Assembly: GCA_046583095.1 (NCBI GenBank)
Contig: JAYGDB010000054.1
Span: forward strand, 1 to 17,046
From: JAJDAN01 sp046583095
GTDB taxonomy: Bacteria; Myxococcota_A; UBA9160; UBA4427
DNA length: 17,046 bases
Reading direction: 5' to 3'
Shown here: piece after piece, positions 7,079 to 13,538 of the stretch
How positions within the stretch are numbered: position 1 is the first letter of the stretch
Layout: every line of letters begins with the position of its first letter
Program-made: the position numbers and the translations under genes
The notes under the pieces: generated by a model
What the model was told of the DNA's origin: nothing
The model's database searches: none
Seen by the model: only the letters and a program-made list of their open reading frames with translations

Positions 7079-7729
7079 TTACGCGTCGGCCTCGAGACGC
7101 GACAGCGAGCGCTCGATCCAGCGGCGGTAGATCTCCGCCGGCTGTGCGCCGACGATGACTGCCTCGTTGCTCTCGAGTCGAACCGCTGGGACCCCGGTGG
7201 CGCCCAGCCGCAGCGCCTCGTTGTGCTCCCCGATCACCTCTTCGAGGAGTGCGGGATCCCGGTGCTCCTCGAAGCCCGCCTCGTCGAGGCCCAGCTCATC
7301 CCACAGCGCCCTCAGCGTCGGCTCCCGGCTGATGTCGCGACTCTCGACGAAGTACGCGCGCAGCAGGCGCTCGTGCATCCGGCCGAAGGCGTCGCGTGAG
7401 ACTCGCGCTGCCGCCTTCGCGACCAGGTGCGCGGGAATGCTGTGGCTCGGCGGCCCCTCGTCGGTGCTCCAGAGGCGCAACTCCCCGGCGTCCGGCTCAG
7501 AGGCGATCCTCTCCCAGCCCCTCGTGTATTGACGAAACTTCTGCAAGGCCTGGGCGGCATGCGCCGCGTTCTCGGGCTCGCTGCGCGGCTTCGGCCGCAG
7601 TAGGAAACTCTTGAAGCGCAGCTCCACCCGCCCTTCGTACTCCGCTTCCAACCGGCGCAGACGAACGTCCGCGTTCACACACCAGGGTCAGAGATAGTCC
7701 GAATAGACGATGAATCGGAGGTCGGGCAT
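7079..7729 (-). CDS. DsbA/FrnE-family thiol oxidoreductase, candidate selenoprotein (UPWC active site; TGA at 7690-7688 read as Sec)
   Basis: 216 aa if TGA codon 14 is read as selenocysteine. From ATG 7729, with AGGAG 6-7 bases upstream, the protein opens MPDLRFIVYSDYL, then TGA, then PWCVNADVRLRRLE. DsbA-family proteins have (Y/D)xxCPWC at exactly this place on the first strand and helix of the thioredoxin fold, so the TGA replaces the nucleophilic first cysteine; C17 is the resolving residue. The following residues keep the family pattern: a helical insertion, then GATGVPAV with the cis-proline at about residue 181, then a terminal helix. A SECIS-like hairpin follows the TGA. A caller that treats TGA as stop would start at the GTG at 7678 and lose the active site. 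It lies 36 bases after the flavin reductase-like gene on the same strand. There is no signal peptide, so it is probably cytoplasmic. The alternative is a recent nonsense mutation. Confidence 0.8.
7652..7690 (-). promoter_or_regulatory. Candidate bacterial SECIS element directly after the in-frame TGA
   Basis: Sixteen bases after the TGA, GAACG (7676-7672), loop CGGA, CGTTC (7667-7663) form a perfect five-pair stem, extendable by two GU pairs. Below a small internal loop, CTGGTG (7685-7680) pairs with CGCCGG (7657-7652), with two wobbles. The loop has a G in its first two positions, and the distance from TGA lies in the range described for bacterial SECIS elements, which SelB recognises together with Sec-tRNA. 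Confidence 0.6.
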
Positions 7730-7742
7730 CTGTTGCTCCTGT

Positions 7743-7774
7743 CTTCCGCCTAGGCCTTCTTCCGCCTAGGCCTT
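7743..7774. repeat. Perfect 16-bp tandem duplication
   Basis: On the minus strand AAGGCCTAGGCGGAAG occurs twice in a row (7774-7759 and 7758-7743). The first copy contains the last codons and TAG stop of the flavin reductase-like gene; the second lies in the gap before the selenoprotein's ribosome site. It looks like a recent slippage duplication that lengthened the intergenic gap by 16 bases without changing either protein. Confidence 0.9.
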
Positions 7775-8251
7775 GGCGAGCCGCTGGTAGGCACCGCCAA
7801 GGTACACGAGCGGGTCACCGTCGCGGCGAACGACTTGTTCGACCTGGCCGACAAAAACCCAGTGATCCCCCACCTCGTGGGCGGCGACGACCTGGCAATC
7901 GAGGCTCGTGATCGCGCAGGTGATCAGCGGCGCTCCCGTGGCACCCGACTCCAGTTCGAGACCGTCGAAGCGTGTCGCCTCGTCCTTCTTCGACGCGAAC
8001 TTGTTCGCGAGATCTTCCTGTCCGGCGGCGAGAAGATTGATCGAGAAGCACTGGCTCTCCTGAATCACGCCCAGGGTGTTGGAGGTCTTGTCGGTGCACA
8101 GCAGCACGAGGGGAGGCGCGACGGAGGCACCGGCCCAATCGGTGACGGTCATTCCGTGAATCACGTCGCCCGCCCGTGAGGTCGCGATCGCCACAGCGCC
8201 CGCACGCGTCGCCATCGCCGCCTTGAACTCTTCGGAACCAATCGGCGCCAA
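7766..8251 (-). CDS. Flavin reductase domain protein (FMN-binding split-barrel family)
   Basis: 161 aa. The sequence fits the flavin reductase-like family: a first strand AVAIATSRAGDVIHGMTVTDW, PPLVLLCTDKTSNTLGVIQESQCFSINLLAAGQEDLA in the middle, the nucleotide-site stretch CAITSLDCQV, GDHWVFVGQVEQV, and a terminal DPLVYLGGAYQRL. Members use NAD(P)H to reduce FMN or FAD, often for a partner monooxygenase, or act as flavin-binding oxidoreductases. No monooxygenase is in the window. The TTG start at 8251 is supported by AGGAG (8262-8258) six bases upstream; the next ATG is 12 codons in. It is the first gene of a two-gene minus-strand unit with the selenoprotein candidate, suggesting a shared redox function, which is inference. 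Confidence 0.87.
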   Translation of the reverse strand: MAPIGSEEFKAAMATRAGAVAIATSRAGDVIHGMTVTDWAGASVAPPLVLLCTDKTSNTLGVIQESQCFSINLLAAGQEDLANKFASKKDEATRFDGLELESGATGAPLITCAITSLDCQVVAAHEVGDHWVFVGQVEQVVRRDGDPLVYLGGAYQRLAKA

Positions 8252-8301
8252 CCGCCTCTCCTATCCGTTCAGTCTACCGCCACGCGCCTCCCGCAGCCCG
8301 C

Positions 8302-8307
8302 TATGAT
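8302..8307 (+). promoter_or_regulatory. Candidate -10 element for the aldolase gene
   Basis: TATGAT, 30 bases before the aldolase ATG in the 86-base divergent gap, is a good -10 match. No clear -35 lies 16-18 bases upstream, so this is tentative. Confidence 0.3.
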
Positions 8308-8337
8308 TGGACGACCCCCCAACGCGGAGTCGAAAAG

Positions 8338-9357
8338 ATGAGCCACTCCTCACGCCTCACAGACACCGCCCAAGCACTGGTTGCCCCGAAACAGGGGATC
8401 CTCGCTACGGACGAGAGCACTCCGACCATCGGGAAGCGTTTCGCGACGATCAACGTCGACTCCAGCGCCGACTCGCGGATCGCCTACCGCGACTGCCTCT
8501 TCTCGACCTCGGGCCTGTCGGAGTTCATCAGCGGCGTGATCCTCTTCGACGAGACGCTCCGCCAGAACTCGCAGACCGGCCTGCCGATCCCCGAGGCCCT
8601 GTCGCAGGCGGGCATCCTGCCGGGTATCAAGGTGGATACGGGTGCGAAGGAACTGGCCGGTTGCCCGGGCGAGAAGGTCACCGAGGGACTCGATGGACTG
8701 CGCGACCGTCTCGTCGAATACGCAGGGATGGGTGCGCGCTTCGCCAAGTGGCGGGCAGTCATCACGATCGGCGACAGCCTGCCCAGCGACGCCTGCATCG
8801 ACGCGAACGCCCACGCCCTGGCTCGCTACGCCGCGCTCTGTGTCGAAAACGGACTCGTACCGATCGTCGAGCCGGAGGTGCTGATGGATGGCGGCCATAC
8901 GATCGAGACCTGCTACGAGGCGAGTCACCGCGCGCTGACCGCCGTCTTCGCAGCACTCCAGCAACAGCGCGTACCCGTGGAGCAGATCCTGCTCAAGCCG
9001 AACATGGTGCTGTCGGGGACGGACTGCCCCGAGCAGGCCGACATCCACACCGTGGCCAGCCAGACGCTCCGCTGCCTCCGAGAGACCGTACCGGCTGCCA
9101 TGCCCGGCGTCGTCTTCCTCTCCGGCGGCCAGAGCGACGAGTTGGCGACCGCGCACCTCAACGAGATGAACCGAATAGGCGACATCCCCTGGCAGCTGAG
9201 CTTCAGCTACGGGCGGGCCCTGCAAGCCCCCGCCCTCGCCGCCTGGGGCGGCGAAGAGTCGAACGTCGGTGCGGCCCAGGCCGCGCTGTACAAGCGCGCC
9301 CGCTTGAACGGACTGGCGCGCAGCGGCGACTACCGCGAGAACCTCGAGGCCAGCTAG
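8338..9357 (+). CDS. Fructose-bisphosphate aldolase, class I
   Basis: 339 aa, a typical metal-independent class I enzyme of the animal/plant-like type. It cleaves fructose 1,6-bisphosphate to dihydroxyacetone phosphate and glyceraldehyde 3-phosphate through a Schiff base. Signatures are KQGILATDESTPTIGKRF near residues 18-35, GVILFDETL, GIKVDTG (K98), FAKWRAV (K137), VPIVEPEVL (E178/E180) and ILLKPNMVLSG with the Schiff-base lysine K220, then FLSGGQSDE and WQLSFSYGRALQ. ATG at 8338 has GGAG about 9 bases upstream. It is divergent from the flavin reductase unit, and its TAG stop overlaps the stop of the convergent secreted protein. It complements tpiA and pgk a few kilobases away. Confidence 0.97.
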   Translation: MSHSSRLTDTAQALVAPKQGILATDESTPTIGKRFATINVDSSADSRIAYRDCLFSTSGLSEFISGVILFDETLRQNSQTGLPIPEALSQAGILPGIKVDTGAKELAGCPGEKVTEGLDGLRDRLVEYAGMGARFAKWRAVITIGDSLPSDACIDANAHALARYAALCVENGLVPIVEPEVLMDGGHTIETCYEASHRALTAVFAALQQQRVPVEQILLKPNMVLSGTDCPEQADIHTVASQTLRCLRETVPAAMPGVVFLSGGQSDELATAHLNEMNRIGDIPWQLSFSYGRALQAPALAAWGGEESNVGAAQAALYKRARLNGLARSGDYRENLEAS

Positions 9358-9641
9358 CGGAGCGGCGGCCGCCACGGCTCGGGCGAGGCCGCGCACTCCC
9401 CGTTCGGCCGGCGCAGGTGACACGCGAGCGGAGGCGTGTGGCCCGACATCCGGAGCGTCACACCGCCGTGAGTGTTGGGCTCGCAAGTGAGGAACGGATA
9501 CTTGGCCTGCGTGAGCTTCGGACACGCGTTGTCCTCTGCTGCAACAGCGGACGCCAACAGGCTGGCTCCGGCGATCGCGAGACCGGCGGATGCAGTCAGT
9601 ACAGCGAGGGTTCGGAGCTTGCTTCGAGTCGAGAGGGCCAT
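9354..9641 (-). CDS. Small secreted protein with four cysteines, function unknown
   Basis: 95 aa. Residues 1-35 form a classical signal peptide: basic start (STRSKLR), hydrophobic core (LAVLTASAGLAIAGASLLA) and an AVAA cleavage site just before AEDNAC. The mature part of about 60 residues holds four cysteines (40, 53, 74, 83), likely two periplasmic disulfides, and PYPFLTC-like and GHTPPLACHL segments. I do not recognise a family. Expression looks real: a near-consensus promoter (TTGACA-18-TATAAA) lies upstream, and AGGAG sits 8 bases before ATG 9641. Its TAG stop overlaps the aldolase TAG in the shared palindrome CTAG, so the two genes end tail-to-tail with no terminator between them. Confidence 0.75.
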   Translation of the reverse strand: MALSTRSKLRTLAVLTASAGLAIAGASLLASAVAAEDNACPKLTQAKYPFLTCEPNTHGGVTLRMSGHTPPLACHLRRPNGECAASPEPWRPPLR

Positions 9642-9676
9642 GCCAGCGTCTCCTGCTTCCCTAGTTCAGAAGATCG

Positions 9677-9706
9677 TTTATAGGACGCGCGGCGGAAAAA
9701 TGTCAA
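9677..9706 (-). promoter_or_regulatory. Sigma-70-type promoter of the small secreted protein gene
   Basis: On the minus strand TTGACA (9706-9701) is separated by 18 bases from TATAAA (9682-9677), with the ATG 36 bases further on. This is the closest match to the consensus promoter in the window and lies in locally AT-richer DNA. Confidence 0.7.
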
Positions 9707-9736
9707 CCGCTTGATTTCCCGCCCAGTTTCACGGCG

Positions 9737-9945
9737 TTAGCATTCGACTTCCTGCTCGAAGTCCGCGGCGGGAAATACTCGATGCAACAGGCCGAGGTCG
9801 AGGGCCTGGCTGGGCGACAGCAGCCGCGCGTGGCTGAACGGTGAGACCTGGACCTGGAAGGGCGAGTGAGCCGCAGACAAGCCCACGAGCCATCGCGACG
9901 AACCGCTTCGCTGGATTCTCGAGGGTCCGAAGCGCGAGGCAATCA
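9737..9945 (-). pseudogene. Remnant of an enoyl-CoA hydratase/isomerase (crotonase) gene
   Basis: The minus-strand frame ending at the TAA at 9737 reads SPFSHARLLSPSQALDLGLLHRVFPAADFEQEVEC, which fits the crotonase stretch (S/T)xxxxSAxEALxxGLVxRVVPxxxLExEV of intact members such as the gene at 10553-11335. Just upstream, in another frame, LRTLENPAKRFVAMARGLVCG resembles the strand leading to the crotonase oxyanion glycine motif. The middle of the domain is missing, the frames differ, and there is no start or full C-terminus, so this is a decayed fragment. It is not a copy of the neighbouring crotonase at the residue level. The match is by eye over about 55 residues, so the call is moderate. 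Confidence 0.45.
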
Positions 9946-9977
9946 TCGAGCGGCAGTCGCGATACACTCGCGAGGGC

Positions 9978-10544
9978 ATGACCCCGGGTGGCGACGACGA
10001 CGGACGCGCGAACCTCGAGGATTCCTTCTTCGCGGAGCCGCGGGCCGGCCTGCGCGAGCGGCTTCGTAAGGCAGAGCGAGACCGAACCCGCCAGATGGAG
10101 ACCCTCGCCGAGGTGTCCGGGATCGAGGATGTCGAGGTGCTCGAGAAGCTCGTGCTGCTCGGGATCCGCAGCGAAACCCTGGCCGCCCTCACCCTGTATC
10201 CCCTCGTAGCGGTTGCCTGGGCCGATGGCGACGTCGACCGTCACGAGCAGGAGGCGGTCCTGCGGGGTGCCGAAGAGTGCGGTGTAGCGCCGGGAAGCGT
10301 CGCCTTCGACCTGATCGCCGGCTGGCTGGACGAGCAGCCGGATGCGCTGCTGCTGGGCGCCTGGCGGGCACTCGTCGGCGAGCTGGTCCGCCGCGTGACG
10401 CCCGAGTGGCGGGTGGTGTTCGCCCGAGAGTTTCTGGCCCGTGCCCACGCGGTGGCCGACGCGAGTGGCGGCTTCCTGGCCCTCGACAAGACCTCCGGCG
10501 TCGAGCAACAGCTGCTGGACGAGCTGCGCGGAGCCTTCGAGTAA
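9978..10544 (+). CDS. TerB-like domain protein
   Basis: 188 aa. The N-terminal third is charged and probably helical (FAEPRAGLRERLRKAERDRTRQMETLAE, about residues 18-45). The remainder resembles the all-helical TerB/DjlA-N fold, with the hallmark acidic stretch LVAVAWADGDVDRHEQEAVLRGAEECGV (about 75-102), like the metal-binding (A)xADGxxxxxExxxL motif of tellurite-resistance TerB proteins. The role of such stand-alone proteins is unclear; envelope stress and metal sensing have been proposed for TerB. There are no ter operon partners here. ATG at 9978 has GAGGG immediately upstream, rather close. It converges on the crotonase gene with an 8-base gap. Confidence 0.6.
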   Translation: MTPGGDDDGRANLEDSFFAEPRAGLRERLRKAERDRTRQMETLAEVSGIEDVEVLEKLVLLGIRSETLAALTLYPLVAVAWADGDVDRHEQEAVLRGAEECGVAPGSVAFDLIAGWLDEQPDALLLGAWRALVGELVRRVTPEWRVVFAREFLARAHAVADASGGFLALDKTSGVEQQLLDELRGAFE

Positions 10545-10552
10545 CGCGGGCT

Positions 10553-11335
10553 TTAGCGGCCCCGGAAGCGCGGAGTGCGTTTCTCGAGGAAGGCCGCGAC
10601 CCCTTCCCGGTAGTCCTCGCTCTCGAAGCAAGCCTCCACCCGGGCGTTCGCGCCGTCGAGATCTCGCGCCGCGGGATCCCGCAGGGCCTGGGCGATTGCG
10701 AACTTCGACGCCCGCACGGTGAGGGGTGCGTTGGCGGCGATCTGGCCGACCAACGCTCGCACGGCCGCCTCGAGCTCCGCCTTGGCGACCACCCGGTTCA
10801 CGAGCCCGAACCCTAGGGCTTCCTCGGCCGAGTAACGACGCGCACTGAACAGGATCTCCGAAGCGTGGGCCGGTCCCACGAGATCCACCAGCGCTTTGAC
10901 ACCGAAGAACGGGTAGCCAACACCGAGCCGGGCCGCGGGAATCGCGAACTGAGCGTCGTCTGCAGCAATCCGGATGTCCGCACCGAGTGACACCGCGACC
11001 CCTCCGCCGATGCAGTACCCCTGGATCATCGCGACGAGGGGCTTCTCGAGGGGTACGAGTTCGTCGTCGCGCGACCGGCTCATCCCGGCTCCGGGCAGGG
11101 CCTCGTCGAACTCAGAGATGTCCGCTCCGGAGATGAAGGCCTTGTCGCCCGCGCCCCGCATCACCACGACCCGAACATCCTCGTCGCGCTGGAAGGCGTC
11201 GAAAGCCCGGGGCAAGGCGCGCTGCATGTCGTTCGAGAGAGCGTTGTGGCGCTCGGGATGGTCAAACGTGATCCAGCCGATCGCCCCCTCTACCTCGGCA
11301 ACGAGTTTTTCGGTTCCGAGTTCGAGATGCGTCAC
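10553..11335 (-). CDS. Enoyl-CoA hydratase/isomerase family protein (crotonase fold)
   Basis: 260 aa from a GTG at 11335, chosen because it overlaps the upstream stop (GTGA) and has GGGAGG 7 bases upstream; ATG 11350 is the alternative. Crotonase elements in order are GWITFDHPERHNALS (about 20-34), AFISGADISEF (oxyanion residue, about 67-76), IQGYCIGGGVAVSLGADIRIA (about 104-124), then FSARRYSAEEALGFGLVNRVV and a terminal FLEKRTPRFRGR. The two glutamates used by hydratases (E144 and E164 of rat enzyme) align with A114 and A134, so simple hydration of enoyl-CoA is unlikely; isomerase, hydrolase, decarboxylase or other crotonase chemistry is possible. It is translationally coupled to a family III CoA-transferase, pointing to catabolism of an acyl-CoA substrate in the cytosol. 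Confidence 0.9.
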   Translation of the reverse strand: MTHLELGTEKLVAEVEGAIGWITFDHPERHNALSNDMQRALPRAFDAFQRDEDVRVVVMRGAGDKAFISGADISEFDEALPGAGMSRSRDDELVPLEKPLVAMIQGYCIGGGVAVSLGADIRIAADDAQFAIPAARLGVGYPFFGVKALVDLVGPAHASEILFSARRYSAEEALGFGLVNRVVAKAELEAAVRALVGQIAANAPLTVRASKFAIAQALRDPAARDLDGANARVEACFESEDYREGVAAFLEKRTPRFRGR

Positions 11336-12735
11336 GGGCGCGCCTCCCATGTCGGATCGTGGGTGCCGAGCGGAACCGCCGGGCGCTCCCAGCGCGGCGC
11401 GGTCTCCGACAATACCGCCACTGGGCGCAGGTGATGGAGCTTGCCCTGAGGCGTCTCGCTCACGATCAGCAGCGGATCCAGGATCTCTTTCGAAAGTCCG
11501 GCCCCGGGCGCATCGGTCCGGCCGAGCCCCTGGAGCCACATGCCCGTGCGCGAGAGCGAAACGCGCACCGCGTAGCTGCCCCCCACCGCGGCGCGCCGCG
11601 CGAGGGCCGCCAGCGTCCCGAGAGCCGCGAGATAGCCGGTCGTGTAGTCGGTGGCAGCCGCCGGAAGCAGCCGCGGCATGTCGTCACCATTCTCGTCGGC
11701 AATGCCCGTGACGGTCTGCGCCAGTTGCTCCCAGCCCGCACGATCCGCCCAGGGCCCCTCGTGGCCGTAGCAGTTGATCGACGTGTAGACGAGACCGGGG
11801 CGCAGTTCGTGAAGTGTCTGCATGTCGAAGCCGAGTCGGTCGAGCGCGCCGCCGCGATAACCCTGGCTGAAGACGTCCGCGTCTGCGACCAACTCGCGGA
11901 GCCGATCGGCGTCGGCCGGATCGCGCAGGTGCAGATAGGCAGAGCGCTTCCCGTGCCCCGTGTCGGTCACGAAGAACGGAACGCTCGGGAGCTTCGGGGA
12001 GTTGATCTTGAGCACTTCGGCACCGTGTTCCGCAAGGGTTCGCGCACAGGTGGGTCCGGCGAGGACACGCGTCAGGTCGAGGACACGGACGCCCGACAGC
12101 GGCCTGGCGCCGGCCGGATCGAAGGGCTCCGGCGGGCTCTCCCCCACCCGGATCACCTCCACCAGCGGAACGTTCGCGAGCGCCCGTCCCTGGGGATGCC
12201 GCGACCACTCGGACTCGCTGCGAACCATTGCGCCGCACAGGCGCTGCTCGGCGATGGCGTCCTCGAGGTCTTGCGCAGTCCACTCGGCGATGGCCTCACC
12301 CACCTCGCGCGTGGGCACCGGATCGTCGCTCGAGACGCCGAGCAAATCGAGGATCCCCTGGTGCAGGTGCGGAAAGCCACCGTGCACGAGGACCCAGCGA
12401 CCGTCCCGGGTCGGGTAGAAGTCCGTAATCCCCCGCCGCTCCGCAAGGCCCGGGGAGTCCGCGCCTTCAATCCGCTGGAACGCAAAGCTGAGAAGCGACG
12501 CCGCCGCCGCCGACACCTCGACACTCACTTTCTGCTGCCGACCCGTGCGCACTCGCCAGCACTCGGCGGCGAGCCCGCCGCATCCCGCGAGTGCGACCGC
12601 GGCGCCCTCTCCCACGCGGAAGCGCGTCGCGAGGACGGGGTCCTCGCCGTGAATCTCCACCCCGCCGCCAGCGGTCTCACCTCGCTCGACACTCTCGAGG
12701 ATCCCGTTCAGCGTTCTGACGAGGTCTGCACGCAT
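11332..12735 (-). CDS. CoA-transferase family III (CaiB/BaiF)
   Basis: 467 aa. The usual N-terminal motif of this family (LSGVRVLDLTRVLAGPTCARTLAEHGAEV) occurs only at about residue 213. It is followed by GKRSAYLHLRDP, ADVFSQGYRGGALDRLGF, VYTSINCYGHEGPW and ATDYTTGYLAALG, where D363 is the expected catalytic aspartate that forms the acyl and CoA anhydrides. The first 210 residues resemble the C-terminal part of ordinary family members (GRWVLVHGGFPHLHQGILDLLG, EWSRHPQGRALANVPLVEVIRVG). I recall a known subfamily of about 465 aa with this arrangement, ending WxRPxVPLGTHxxxW as here. Substrate is unknown. ATG at 12735; the stop overlaps the crotonase GTG. It is divergent from lepB. Confidence 0.9.
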   Translation of the reverse strand: MRADLVRTLNGILESVERGETAGGGVEIHGEDPVLATRFRVGEGAAVALAGCGGLAAECWRVRTGRQQKVSVEVSAAAASLLSFAFQRIEGADSPGLAERRGITDFYPTRDGRWVLVHGGFPHLHQGILDLLGVSSDDPVPTREVGEAIAEWTAQDLEDAIAEQRLCGAMVRSESEWSRHPQGRALANVPLVEVIRVGESPPEPFDPAGARPLSGVRVLDLTRVLAGPTCARTLAEHGAEVLKINSPKLPSVPFFVTDTGHGKRSAYLHLRDPADADRLRELVADADVFSQGYRGGALDRLGFDMQTLHELRPGLVYTSINCYGHEGPWADRAGWEQLAQTVTGIADENGDDMPRLLPAAATDYTTGYLAALGTLAALARRAAVGGSYAVRVSLSRTGMWLQGLGRTDAPGAGLSKEILDPLLIVSETPQGKLHHLRPVAVLSETAPRWERPAVPLGTHDPTWEARP

Positions 12736-12816
12736 CTCGACCCAGGATAGCGGCGGTTCGGAGCTACACTCTCGAACCGGTGAAGTCCCGACGGTGCCTG
12801 ACCGAAGAAGGCTCCG

Positions 12817-12824
12817 AAGGAGGT
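12817..12824 (+). promoter_or_regulatory. Perfect Shine-Dalgarno that fixes the lepB TTG start
   Basis: AAGGAGGT lies with its core seven bases before the TTG at 12831. The in-frame GTG at 12780, which would add 17 residues, has no such site and the added residues are not signal-peptidase-like. Confidence 0.85.
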
Positions 12825-12830
12825 TCGATC

Positions 12831-13538
12831 TTGAGCGACGCAGGAAGCCGGAAGCACCGCAACCCGATCATCGCATTGGGTGCCTGGCTGATGCCCGCCA
12901 TGCTCGCGGTCGTCGTGATCCTGCCCCTTCGATCCGCCGTCGCGGACTGGAACGATGTGCCCAGTGGATCGATGTGGCCGACCATCCTCGAGGGAGACCG
13001 GATCTTCGTCGACAAGCTGGCGTACGGGCTGCGGCTTCCGTTCACCAAGATCTGGCTCAGCGAGGGAGACGCACCTGCACGGGGCGACATCATTACCTTC
13101 GCCTCGCCGCAGGACGGCACTCGACTCGTCAAGCGGGTTGCCGGCATTCCAGGCGATCGCATCTCCATGTCCGGGAACCGGCTCAGGCTGAACGGGGAAG
13201 CCGTCCACTACGAGCAAGTCGACGAAGCCACGACCCGTAGCCTGTCAGACGGTCGAGAGCTGACAATGGCCGTAGAGCGGGAGCATCTGCCGGGTTGGCC
13301 ACACGACGTGGCCTTCACGCAAGGTGTCTTCAGTCGAGACCACTTCGACGAGATCGTGGTGCCCGAGGGTGAATATCTCTTCCTCGGCGACAACCGCGAT
13401 CAGAGCTTCGACTCGCGCTTCATCGGCCTCGTCCCTCGCGAGTACATCTACGGTCGCGTGACCCACATCGCGCTGTCGGTGGACCCCGAACGCAACTACC
13501 TCCCGCGCTTCGAGCGCTGGTTCACCCCAGTTCGTTGA
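12831..13538 (+). CDS. lepB: Signal peptidase I
   Basis: 235 aa from TTG 12831. It cleaves signal peptides of exported proteins at the outer face of the inner membrane with a Ser-Lys dyad. A short cytoplasmic lead is followed by one membrane segment (about 11-36, NPIIALGAWLMPAMLAVVVILPLRS). Box B PSGSMWPT holds S47, box D RLVKRVAGIPGDRI holds K101, and box E FLGDNRDQSFDSRFIGLVP is at about 199-217. An insert of about 50 residues between boxes D and E (DEATTRSLSDGRELTMAVEREHL) is like that in other proteobacterial enzymes. The stop overlaps the methyltransferase TTG (TTGA), so the genes are coupled. Upstream, 95 bases separate it from the divergent CoA-transferase; no clear promoter is seen there. 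Confidence 0.96.
   Translation: MSDAGSRKHRNPIIALGAWLMPAMLAVVVILPLRSAVADWNDVPSGSMWPTILEGDRIFVDKLAYGLRLPFTKIWLSEGDAPARGDIITFASPQDGTRLVKRVAGIPGDRISMSGNRLRLNGEAVHYEQVDEATTRSLSDGRELTMAVEREHLPGWPHDVAFTQGVFSRDHFDEIVVPEGEYLFLGDNRDQSFDSRFIGLVPREYIYGRVTHIALSVDPERNYLPRFERWFTPVR

Larger units (their letters stand above)
9642..9977. other. 336-base stretch without an intact gene
   Basis: It holds the leader and promoter of the secreted-protein gene (9642-9706), then a minus-strand crotonase remnant (about 9737-9945), then the short leader of the TerB-like gene. No other structured element is visible. Confidence 0.6.

Noticed and set aside
7079..7678. DsbA-like protein starting at the GTG at 7678
   Set aside because: This start would drop the first strand and the CxxC motif; the ribosome site and family N-terminus lie upstream across the TGA.
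8350..9525. 391-aa minus-strand frame opposite the aldolase
   Set aside because: The plus strand encodes an unmistakable class I aldolase; the antisense frame shows no family motif.
8307..9683. 458-aa plus-strand frame over the aldolase
   Set aside because: Arg/Pro-rich out-of-frame translation of the aldolase gene and its neighbour.
9729..10631. 300-aa minus-strand frame over the TerB-like gene
   Set aside because: Mostly antisense to the TerB-like gene; only its end near 9900 has crotonase-like residues, which I treat as a remnant.
11359..12750. 463-aa plus-strand frame opposite the CoA-transferase
   Set aside because: Shadow frame; the minus strand has clear family III CoA-transferase motifs.
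12780..12830. GTG start for lepB 17 codons upstream
   Set aside because: No ribosome site, and a perfect AAGGAGGT is placed for the TTG at 12831.
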